A stretch of 64,000 nucleotides of DNA from Marsupella aquatica. Its lineage: Eukaryota > Marchantiophyta. The DNA is taken from the NCBI GenBank assembly GCA_973895155.1, contig OZ316894.1, positions 18,786,001-18,850,000 on the forward strand, written 5' to 3'. The translations under genes were made by a program, and so were the position numbers. Below, one piece after another: positions 11,386-20,340 of the stretch. Position 1 is the stretch's first letter. The number at the start of each line of letters is the position of its first letter. The notes under the pieces are model-generated. The model worked only from the letters and a program-made list of their open reading frames with translations. It did no database searches and had not been told where the DNA came from.

Positions 11386-11456
11386 AAGAACCAAGGGCAA
11401 GGTTCGAAAACTTTAATTATATGAACTAAAGTTTCCCGCACTTGCCCTTGGTTCTT
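11386..11456. repeat. 16-bp inverted repeat, hairpin
   Basis: Arms 11386-11401 and 11441-11456 (core gaaccaagggcaag and its complement) are perfect, separated by 39 bases that include a second partial pairing (aaacttta with taaagttt). Confidence 0.7.
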
Positions 11457-13177
11457 CACATTGCCCGTACTCTAAAATCAGAATAAACAGACAACAGGGA
11501 CAAGAAATGACAAATTAAACCAAAGAAAAAATAGACTGAGACAAAAAAAAAAAAAAAGGGGGGAAGAAAAAAAAATAGAGACAAGAAAAGTACTTGTGCA
11601 CCTCACACTTAGCAAGGCAAGAGAATACAGGTCCCTGCAATGTAGGAAGTTAAGTGCAAAGAAGAATTTTTGATGAGGACCTCACACAGATTGAAGGATA
11701 GACCTCAGGTCACTTGGTTACCTTTATCATATAGGGAGACAATATGTCATATGCTTATGTGAGGAGATATATTTAGGATTTTTTTTTACTGTCGGGGCAA
11801 GTGAGCATCTGTGAGATATGTGCGTGCACCCCATGCACAAAGATATTTGACTCTTTTTAATGAGACAGAAAAGTTGCTCAAGTCCATCCTCTCCGTGCAC
11901 AAGTAGAGACATTATCAAAGATACACAAGGAGATATTTCGCACGTGAAGAAGAATAACTGGACAAGGAGCAAATGCATAATGTTAAAAAAAGCCTTATAA
12001 TCTGGTTTTGATGAAGTTTTTACACAATGCCATACAAACAAGTTTGGTTGTTTAAGTTACATATTAATTTGGATTCCTTGAGTTGAGACGTACAAGATTT
12101 TAGTAGACTAATATATTAAAATGAAACTGACAATGCTGTCAATTGGACATAAAGCGATTATTTATACGGAATTCAAAATTTGCCTTATAAAAAGGGGAGT
12201 TGCATATATACCTGGGATTTCTGTATGACGGCTCCACAAGCTGTCAAAGCAGTCATTTGGTTTGAATTGACAAATCTGTTGAGTCTGAAGATGACCAAAG
12301 ACTGCTTTAAAGGCTTAAGGTCAATAATATATTCTCCATTCATTTGCAAGAGTTACCTGTCTGGTCTCATGTCATCAAAGTGTAATTGACACCCTTTCTC
12401 TTTTAACAATTAACTTCAGCAACCCACCTGAGCTTGTTGGGAGTGGAATCAAATCAGGTACCTTTCCAACTACCTAAGTAACAACTATCAGTTGATTTAG
12501 ATACCGTTTGGATAACAAATGAGGACATTTTCAGCATTATAAGGACTGACTGTAAATTGTGTTACACTAACTTGTGACACAAAATGGTACCTCCAGTGGT
12601 GGACCATTTTATCAAAGTCCGTCGTGCTCACATTACCTCTCTGACAGGGAGATCAAGCTCGTTATTCTCCGCTTTACACACATCTCATTGGCTGGTACCA
12701 TCGGTGTCCGTGCTCAACCTGCAAAGTGAACTATGTTGCGTGCTGTTTAGAGGGGCTTTACAAGATGGTGGGGGCAGTTCAGTTTCTCTCCATCCAAAGC
12801 AAAGCTGATGGTCATTTCCTTGCACAGAAGTTAAAATGCCTGAGTCTAAAAACAATCTATCCACAAACTTGCTCTAACTAGGCAATTTGTTTTTGACAAA
12901 GACTGCCAGTAAGAAACTATGTGGTTGAGATTGCCACTTTATGTTGGTGGCCAATGCATTTGTCCACCACTGTATGTTCGTAAATTGTTGAAAATTTTCA
13001 AGATCAAGACGGCCAGAGAAGAAAAAAAGAGACTCCCTGGTGGATGAAAAAAATTGAGAGTAAACTTCCCAATGGCAATGAATGATGAATTTATGCTCAC
13101 TTGTCAGTGAAAAAGATGGAAGACTAGGAATTGCTAGGAATACATATTATGTATCAATCTTTAAAAGAAGATTGTAA

Positions 13178-13526
13178 TTATAATAAACCCAAGTAAATAC
13201 AGATTACTGACCTTACATTTTTGTCTGGTCCTGAAGTATGGAATGGGACAGCTGTTTCAATCCAAGCTTTAGGGTTGATGTGAACAACAGGAACAGGCCA
13301 AGATATACATACGTTGTGAAAAAGAAATATACACTCTGAACAAGAATATATTACAGCTAATCTTACATGAGTTTTGTCTGGTGCTGAAGTATGGAATGGG
13401 ACAGCTGTTTTAATCCAAGCTTTAGGGTCGCCAGACAAATGTGAACAACAGGAACAGGCCAAATTACATACTTGTGAAATAAGAAATATACACTCTGAAC
13501 AATATATACACCGCAGTTGATCTTAT
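13178..13526. repeat. Tandem repeat, 153-160-bp units, left part
   Basis: Two full units and the start of a third. The anchor ctgaagtatggaatgggaca occurs at 13231 and 13384 (153 bp apart); a third copy at 20212 would be 160 bp from the second once element B and one target duplication are removed. On the minus strand one open frame (13178-13462) crosses both left units and repeats PKAWI-TAVPFHTS-PDK. No family is recognised. Confidence 0.88.
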
Positions 13527-13635
13527 TGTGTTAATGGAATGAGAATGAGTATCTGAATAGCCATGAGTGGTGGTACATATAGTCATGTCTGGTGACCGGC
13601 TGGTCCGGTCATCCGGTTAGAGGTAGAGTCTAACA
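13527..13635 (-). repeat. 3' LTR of element B
   Basis: 109-bp LTR, unusually short. In element orientation it begins TGTTAGACTC and ends TTAACACA. It contains the dyad-like ccggctggtccgg on the plus strand. Confidence 0.92.
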
Positions 13636-13644
13636 CTCCCCTTT
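13636..13644 (-). other. Polypurine tract of element B
   Basis: The plus strand ctccccttt reads AAAGGGGAG in element orientation, directly abutting the 3' LTR. Confidence 0.85.
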
Positions 13645-13947
13645 GGATATATAGTAACAACTATATAGACAACATAGACTATACCTATTATATCATGTTC
13701 ATAGAAAATACATGATATAAGTACAAGCGAGGTAGACTGCCTCGTTAGAAAACCTTTATCAACTCTAGCTTAGTAAAAACTCTACTAGTGTAGCAGAGAA
13801 AAAATATGAGTGCTAAAGGAAAAAGAGTGCAGCCTGACAGTCCTCGTCGTAATAAATGTCAATATTAAATAAAGTCAGATGCTATAGTAAATCTAGTTTT
13901 AATATTTGTCTCAACAGTAGGTCGTCAGCATCATGTCATCAACAGCA

Positions 13948-14868
13948 TCAATCGTCATGTGGAGTAGCAGCTTCCACGGTCATCATGCGTCGCACGCTCC
14001 GCAGTCCAATCGCCTGGCAGTGTCGGTGATGAATTGATGGTGGTAGTGATTTGGTGAAGAGATCTGCACAATTGTCTGCACTTGAAATCTGCAAAATGTT
14101 GATCTCTTTTCCATGTAACTCGTGGGTGTAGAAAAACTTTGGAGCTATATGCTTCACGCGATCGCCTTTGATGAATCCTTTTATGATCTGCTGTATACAT
14201 GCTGCGTTATCCTCAAAAATGTTAGTAGGCTTCGTTAGTGGTGGTAGGCCGCATTTGGTGTTGATGTGGTTTATAAAGGATTGTAACCAAACGGCTTCAC
14301 GACTAGCCTCATGTAGAGCTAAGATTTTTGAGTGATTCGATGAGGTTGCTGTTAGGGTCTGTTTCACGCTTTTCCAAGAAAAAGCGGTACCCCCTATGGT
14401 AAAAACGTATCCAGTTTGGGATTTTGCGGTATCAGTGTCGGAGAGATATCCGGCATCCGCGTATCCTATGAGCTCGTGGTTTGCACCGAATGGGTAAAAT
14501 AACCCGGTATCGGTGGTTCCACGTAGATATCTAAATATGTGCTTAACTCCATTCCAATGTCTGGCTATGGGAGTTGCACTATGTCTGGCTAGTAAGTTAA
14601 CTGCAAATGCAATGTCTGGCCTAGTCTGATTTGCTAGGTACATTAATGCTCCTATCACAGAAAGATACGGAGTTTCTGGTCCTAATAGTGGTTCGTGTTC
14701 TTCGCGTTTGCGAAAAACATCAGTATTATTTTCTAATGAACGTACAACCATTGGTGACGTCAATGGGTGTGCAAGGTTCATATTGAACTGTTTTAGGATC
14801 TTTTCGGTTTGTGTGGTCTGATGGAGCATCATGCCAGTGGTAGGATCTCTAGTTGTAATCCTAAGCAA
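13948..14868 (-). pseudogene. pol: RNase H and C-terminal RT of element B
   Basis: A 306-codon frame reading TEKILKQFNMNLAHP, then RNase H motifs KSQTGYVFTIGGTAFSWKS, TATSSNHSKILALHEASRE, FEDNAACI and KHIAPKFFYTHEL, ending before the 3' end. It is shifted by one base from the upstream RT frame. The join at about 14840 fits loss of a single base within the segment encoding LEILP-TGMMLHQ. Apart from that it is open. Confidence 0.9.
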
Positions 14869-16067
14869 AAGTTTGTATGTCCAAGGTCTTTCATCTCAAA
14901 TGTGGATTTAAGACTCGTAATAGTATCTTCTGTAAGTTGGGGTGTCCCAAATATATTTAAGTCATCAACATAAATAGAAACGATGACATATTCGTCATCC
15001 ATATGTTTAATAAATAAACATGGGGTAATTGCATCATGGGTAAAACCCATGGCAATCATTTCATCAGTAAATCTTTGATACCATACTCTACCACTTTGTT
15101 TCAGGCCATATAAAGCCTTCAACACGCAGATAGCTAGTCCGCGGCGAGTATTCCGTACGGTTGACACAGCGGTGTCGTTATTATGAGTTATATGTGTAGA
15201 TGACACATGAGGTGTAACTTGAGATAATTGTGTTATAATCTTATGTAAATATGGAATATGCGATTTGGCACCTTGAGCCAAAGCTCGGCGACGTTGCTCC
15301 AACTCGGGAGGTGATCGCATGTATAGACAAGTGTCTAAAGTTCCATATAGATATGCAGTTGCAACATCCAGTTGTCGCATTTGTAGTTTATGGAAAATGG
15401 CAAATCCGATAAGGTATCGGAATGTTGTGCTATCCATAACCGGTGAATAGGTTTCATCGTAATGAATTCCCGGTTGTTGTGTAAATCCTTTCCCTACCAG
15501 ACGTGCTTTGTAGCGTACAACTTGGCCTTTATCATTTCTTTTTCGGACAAATGTCCACTTGTAGCCAATTAGGTGTACGTCTTGCGGTGTTGGCTCGACT
15601 GGGCCAAAAGTGTGTTTGCTAAGTAGGGAATCTAATTCTCCATTTATAGCTTTTTGCCATTCGGGCCAATCTGGTCTGTTTTGGCATTCTAAGATAGATA
15701 TTGGTTCGGGTGTATCGTCAGTGATATGTGTTGCCACCATTAATGCAAAAGCATAATCTATTGAAGTAGTATTTCTATCCCACATCACACCTGTGTGTGC
15801 GTAGTGGATAGAGATCTCTTCATGAGATGTAGGTTCGGTATGATCGACATCAGGTGAAGGTGGTATAGATGAACCACGCCTTCTTGGTTGTTTATCCTTT
15901 GATCCCAAAGGTCTGCCACGTTTGGCACGAGGTTGGGATGTACTTGCTGGTTCATTTGATAATTCGATGCGAGCAGATGCTCTCGCAGCTGGGATATGTG
16001 AGCGGCTAACTTGTGATGTATCAACGAAAGCATCAGGAAGTTCTTCCACAATCTTGTGGTGTAAAAT
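14829..16067 (-). pseudogene. pol: Reverse transcriptase of element B
   Basis: Begins in a basic linker (KRGRPLGSKDKQPRRRG), then RT motifs YKARLVGKGFTQQPGIHYDE, QLDVATAYLYGTLD, VLKALYGLKQSGRVWYQRF and the catalytic box SIYVDDLNIFG at about 14960. A ~60-residue segment between MRSPPEL and LKALYGLKQ is longer than in element A. An in-frame TGA at about 16068 separates it from integrase. The frame ends prematurely at 14829 because of the one-base deletion. Confidence 0.9.
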
Positions 16068-17530
16068 TCATTGAACTTCTTTCTCCCCTTGATTGGTTCG
16101 AAGGTCTTGCCAAAATGGCGAGTGTCTTTCCCACTCCAAAGGTGGTTGTGGGTGTTCAGGGGTTATTAACGGTGGGTAAACATGTTCATCGAAATGGCAA
16201 TCTAGGAATCTGGCTTTAAAAACATCGCCAGTTGTAGGTTCCATATATCGGATTATGGACGGTGAGTCGAATCCAATGTATATCCCCAACTGTCGTTGGG
16301 GTCCCATCTTGGTTCGTTTAGGTGGAGTAATGGGGACCATTACTTGACATCCAAATGAACGAAGGTGGGATAAGTCAGGTTTTATACCATTAGCAATTTG
16401 GTATGGGCTATAGGTATTAAAAGCCGATGGGCGGTATTGAATTAATGCATTAGCCTATAATATGACATGTCCCGATGCTGAGACGGGGAGTTTTGACTGC
16501 ATTAGTAATGGGCGTGCAATTAACTGAAGGCATTTAATGACCGCTTCAGCTAATCCGTTCTGGAAATGCACGTGAGGTACAGGATATTGTATGTCTATGC
16601 CAAGTGATGTGCAAAAGTCATCAAATGTTTCGGATGTGAATTCCCCTGCATTGTCCACCCTTAATGTCTTAATGGGGTGATCTGGGAATTGTGCTTGCAC
16701 GCGCAAGATTTGCGTCAAAATACGAGGCATAACCATGTTCCTCGTTGAAAGCAGGGTCACATTCGACCATTTAGTTGATGCGTCGATTAATACCATAAAG
16801 TAGCGGAAAGGTCCGCTCGGAGGGTTAATCGGTCCGCAAACATCTGCATGGATTATTTCCAAGAATTGGGGTATTTGAGTTGGCAATTTTGATGTCGTGG
16901 GCCTTGTTATTAATTTTCCGCATGAGCATGCAGTGCATGGAGTGCTCGCTAGAATGTGGCGTGTATTGATTGGAATGCCTCTTGAATTCTTAATGATTTT
17001 GGTTAGCATTGATTGGCCGGGGTGGCCGAGGCGTGCATGCCAGAGCGCATGCAATTCGCTTGTGTTGGCATTGTTATGCAGAAATTCAATATGAGTTACA
17101 TAAAACCCGCAAGGGTACGAGAAAATGGTTTCTTTAATGATTTTCCCCGTAGGGGTATTTTCAACCAAGTGTATCACTTCCTGATCTCTGGTATCGCCCG
17201 TCTGGACATGTAGTCCGTTCGCTCGTATATCTCTAAAACTGAGGAGATTACGGGTTGCATTCGGGGCAAAAATAGCAGTTTCTATGTGAATCGCTATACC
17301 CTGCGGTAGTCTAATAGAAGTTGGGCCGAAGCCTTCTTCTATTTGGCTAGGGCCATTTATAGTGGTCAGGGACCTACGTGAAGGTGTAATCTTGTGGAAA
17401 AGTTGCCTATCCCTGAGGATAGTATGTGTGGTCGCACTGTCGATAATACATGTGCTTGGATTATTTAAATCTGGTGTAGTGGAGCTACTTTCCACTAAGT
17501 GTCTGGTAGGTCTGAGAAGTCTTGGAATGG
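16068..17530 (-). pseudogene. pol: Protease and integrase of element B
   Basis: Minus strand, opening within the last codons of gag in the -1 frame. The protease site is IIDSATTHTIL. Integrase shows LWHARLGH and CTACSCGK (HHCC), then Asp in IIHADVCGP, Asp in LRVDNAGEFTS and Glu in NGLAEAVIK. A TAG at 16455-16457 interrupts the frame after GHVIL, and the same frame continues with ANALIQYRPSAFN to another stop at about 16068. Both stops can be explained by single C-to-T changes, but that is inference. Confidence 0.88.
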
Positions 17531-18607
17531 GTCACTAGACTCCATGAACGCCCCGTGGGTTTCACGGGGTGGTGGCCTAGTGGTTTGTCCATCCTGGATG
17601 GACCGTTGGTATAGATCTCTAAGGTGTTGCGGGATTCTATAGTTTCTCGCTAGGTGGTTTGTCATGCCACATTCATGGCATTTTGGTCGTTCCCGTTGTT
17701 GTCGGGATTGTGACCAATCATTTCTACGGTTGTCATTATATGTTCTACCACCGCTGCGTCCTCCGCGTCCGCCACGTCTGCCACGTCCTCCTCGTCCTCC
17801 TTGTCCTCCACGTCCTTCTCGTCCACCACGTCCTCTAAAGGTTCGTTGGTAGTTATATTGTGGACGTTGGTTATAGAAACTCCCCCTGTTGTGGGTGTTT
17901 CTCCGGTTGCTATTCTTAGTGCGTTTAATGCCTTGCCTCGATGTGGAGGGTTCATTATTTTCTATGTTATGGGTTTCATTCTGTTGTCCTGAGGGCAGTG
18001 TGCCCGCAGGTCGTTTTCTAGAGTTTACTAAAAGAAGTTCTTGGTTTCTTTCGGTGACTAGGAGGTGGGCTATGAGCTCGGAGTATTGCCCGAACTTCAT
18101 GTTTCGATACTGTGTTGATAGCCACACATTCGATGAATGAAATGTCGACAAGGTCTTCTCTAGCAGATCCTTGTCTGTGACCGGCTCGCCACATAGTGCG
18201 AGGGTTGCTGTGATTCTAAATAGTTTGCTATTGTAGGCTGAAATTGAGGTAAAGTCATGGACCCGGAGGTTGAGCCAATCTTGTTTGGCTCTAGGTAATT
18301 CGACCAGTTTCTGGTGGTCGAATCGAGTCTGTAGGGCTGTCCATAGTTCCCGAGGGGTCGAAAGGTGCATGTATTGTCTCTGGACGAATCTATGGATGTG
18401 GTGTCTCAGGAATACTAGGGCTTTCGATTCGTTGGCTTTAGTTAATGGGTCTGGTTGGGGTTCGCTGGCAAGGATGGGTTGAGCGAGCCCTATCGCGGGG
18501 AGTAGGGTTAGCGAGGTTAGGTTTTCTTTTAGGTTCATGGACCATTCTAGGTAGTTGCTGCCATCTATCTCTAGGGCGGGGAAGGTGAGTTTCTCGAGGT
18601 TGGTCAT
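17495..18607 (-). CDS. gag: gag of element B
   Basis: Intact 370-codon gag of the copia UBN2 type: LEIDGSNYLEW near the N-terminus, FLRHHIHRFVQRQYMHL, RFDHQKLVELPRAKQDWLNL, ISAYNSKLFRI and LEKTLSTFHSSNVWL. Residues about 255-300 are a Gly/Arg (RGG-type) tract, probably RNA-binding. The zinc knuckle CHECGMTNHLARNY again has Tyr for the fourth ligand, followed by RIPQHLRDLYQ as in related gags. It ends with TAG at 17495-17497; protease lies in the -1 frame, overlapping by about 36 nt. The start ATG at 18605-18607 gives the usual N-terminus. Confidence 0.9.
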   Translation of the reverse strand: MTNLEKLTFPALEIDGSNYLEWSMNLKENLTSLTLLPAIGLAQPILASEPQPDPLTKANESKALVFLRHHIHRFVQRQYMHLSTPRELWTALQTRFDHQKLVELPRAKQDWLNLRVHDFTSISAYNSKLFRITATLALCGEPVTDKDLLEKTLSTFHSSNVWLSTQYRNMKFGQYSELIAHLLVTERNQELLLVNSRKRPAGTLPSGQQNETHNIENNEPSTSRQGIKRTKNSNRRNTHNRGSFYNQRPQYNYQRTFRGRGGREGRGGQGGRGGRGRRGGRGGRSGGRTYNDNRRNDWSQSRQQRERPKCHECGMTNHLARNYRIPQHLRDLYQRSIQDGQTTRPPPRETHGAFMESSDPFQDFSDLPDT

Positions 18608-20066
18608 CTCTAGGGTCCTGGCGTGCAGCGGTGGTGTGCGTGTTTATATATAATATATATAGTCAAAAGACAATGCACATTTTCCGCATGCAATGGTGGA
18701 GAAGAGGTTGAGGAGATCAATCTAGGTCACTGGCGAGTGAAGCATGAATGTTTGGGTTTTTGCAGAATTTAGGGTTTGCACTTATTAAGTTGGTTTTCTT
18801 TGTAAATGTATAACTGCAAGGATTCCTTTGTATTATCTTTTTCCTTTGTTAAGATGTGCAGTTATCCAGTTGTGCACTTAAGGTTGCAGTTATGGGTGAT
18901 GCTTTACTCGTGCTCTGGTTAAGTGCACATTATGCTTTGTAATTGAGGTCGCTTTGAGGGAAATTGCAATTAGAGGGGGTTTGTGGTTATGTGCGGTTAG
19001 GAAGTTTGCACTTAGCGGGTTGAGGTTTCTTCGACGTTCTGTCGATGATTTTAGGCCTTGATGTTGCGCTTTCTGCCTTGGGGTTGCCTCTTCTCGCGAC
19101 CTTCAGATCCCTTGCGTCTCAAGAATTGGAAGTGCTTGGTCTTTAAGCTTCTTGCGTCTCCTCTCACCTCGTTGTAGTCGGTACTCAATGTCAATTTCTT
19201 AACCTTGTCTCTCGCTGCGGCTGTATGAAGGGAATTCTCAACTGCTGTCCTTATCGTTTTTCCTTCCGGGACGACCTTCGTCCTTATGAGTTCTCTATGT
19301 CCTTATGAATCTGCTTATCATTCCTTTGGCTTCGCGAGTTCCTGCAGCGACCTCTCTTCTGCCTCGATCTTCAGCCTTCAATCGATCACGGATTTTCTTC
19401 GCCTCTCAGTGATCGTCTACGAGAAGTCAGCATAGCATGGATACCGAAAGCGAAATCAGGGTAATCGGCAGTTGAGGTGTTCCTGGCAAATTTCTTCAAA
19501 TTTGGCCTTTGTCCTATGCGCTTCCAACTCGTGGTGCCATATGTGCTTCCGTCTCCTCCTGCGAGCGGCCCTCGTTTCTTTCTCTCTGCCTTATGCAATT
19601 CAATCAGCCTCCTTTCGTTATCAAATTGGCTCTCTATTTCCTTCAATGATCGATCTTTGTCTCTTTGGATTGTTCCTCCCGGTCCCTATCGGTGCTCGCT
19701 GTTATCTTTTGGCATATCCTTATGAATGTTGTTTTGTTTCTCTGCCCTCGGCTCTCTGCTTTTCAACCTCTCGCGCTCCTCTTATCACTTTTCGGGTCTG
19801 TTTCCTTCATTCGTCATCGGGCATTCATCTCCCCTATCCTTTCCTTTAAGCCTTATCGATCTTTTTCCTTATGATTCTCGATTCTCGCTTCTCTTAATTT
19901 CTTGTGCTCCGCTGGCTCCTCGTGTCCTTATGCCCATGGTCGATTGCTGTCGAAAAGCTGCTCGCTTCCTTCCGATCTCTTATTCGTCTTACTCAATCAT
20001 TACTCAATTCGCCATGGCTCTTCGAAAAAAAAAAATCTTAGCCTCCTTGCTTAGCCTCGGTGAGTC
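18608..20066 (-). other. Leader of element B
   Basis: About 1.46 kb between primer site and gag. On the element strand it is purine-rich from about 19990 to 19400, and 19386-19646 is open for 86 codons in a highly charged frame (KEIESQFDNERRLIELHKAE). The open frame begins at a TTG, lacks an ATG and is closed upstream by a stop, so it is probably leader RNA or captured sequence rather than a gene. The 18.65-19.0 kb part repeats short gcactta/taagtgca motifs. Confidence 0.55.
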
Positions 20067-20080
20067 TCGTGCTGATAACG
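20067..20080 (-). other. Primer-binding site of element B, candidate tRNA-Ile anticodon arm
   Basis: In element orientation the sequence directly after the 5' LTR is CGTTATCAGCACGA. It does not match a tRNA 3' end. Its complement TCGTGCTGATAACG matches the anticodon arm of eukaryotic tRNA-Ile(AAU) as I remember it, with G in place of A34, the position modified to inosine, which pairs with C. This suggests priming by a cut tRNA, as described for Drosophila copia with initiator tRNA. Confidence 0.65.
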
Positions 20081-20189
20081 TGTGTTAATGGAATGAGAAT
20101 GAGTATCTGAATAGCCATGAGTGGTGGTACATATAGTCATGTCTGGTGACCGGCTGGTCCGGTCATCCGGTTAGAGGTAGAGTCTAACA
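20081..20189 (-). repeat. 5' LTR of element B
   Basis: 109 bp, identical to the 3' LTR by eye. The primer site abuts its inner end with no spacer. Confidence 0.92.
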
Positions 20190-20340
20190 CTTATATGATT
20201 TTTGTCTGGTCCTGAAGTATGGAATGGGACAGCTGTTTAATCCAAGCTTAAGGGCCGACAGACAAATGTTGACAACAGGAACAGGCCAAGATATACATAC
20301 GTTGTGAAATAAGAAATATGCACTGTGAACTTACATGGAA
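20190..20340. repeat. Tandem repeat, remainder of the interrupted third unit
   Basis: Continues the 153-160-bp repeat left of element B, starting with the CTTAT duplication. It matches the left units at ctgaagtatggaatgggaca and aggaacaggccaagatatac, but single-base indels close the minus-strand frame that is open in the left units. Confidence 0.85.

Larger units (their letters stand above)
10158..13177. other. 3' flank of the permease and intergenic DNA
   Basis: The first few hundred bases are probably permease 3' UTR. Beyond that I see no recognisable gene. A homopurine/poly-A stretch lies at 11525-11580 and a hairpin at 11386-11456. A minus-strand open frame at 10875-11162 is related to the tandem repeat at 13.2 kb and is described separately. 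Confidence 0.5.
13527..20189 (-). mobile_element. Ty1/copia LTR retrotransposon B
   Basis: Minus-strand element of 6663 bp. Both LTRs are 109 bp and identical by eye (13527-13635 and 20081-20189). The 5-bp duplication CTTAT at 13522-13526 and 20190-20194 marks the insertion. Internal order in element orientation is leader, gag, protease, integrase, RT, RNase H, polypurine tract. LTR identity suggests recent insertion, though 109 bp is a short clock. The coding region nevertheless has two in-frame stops, a one-base deletion in RT and a gag/pol frame change. Gag and RNase H motifs differ clearly from element A, so this is a different copia lineage. Confidence 0.95.

Noticed and set aside
17664-17992. 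Plus-strand Pro/Arg-rich frame opposite gag of element B
   Set aside because: Antisense shadow of the Gly/Arg tract of gag.
19472-20088. Overlapping plus-strand hydrophobic frames
   Set aside because: Antisense to the purine-rich leader of element B; pyrimidine-rich DNA reads as Leu/Ser/Phe.
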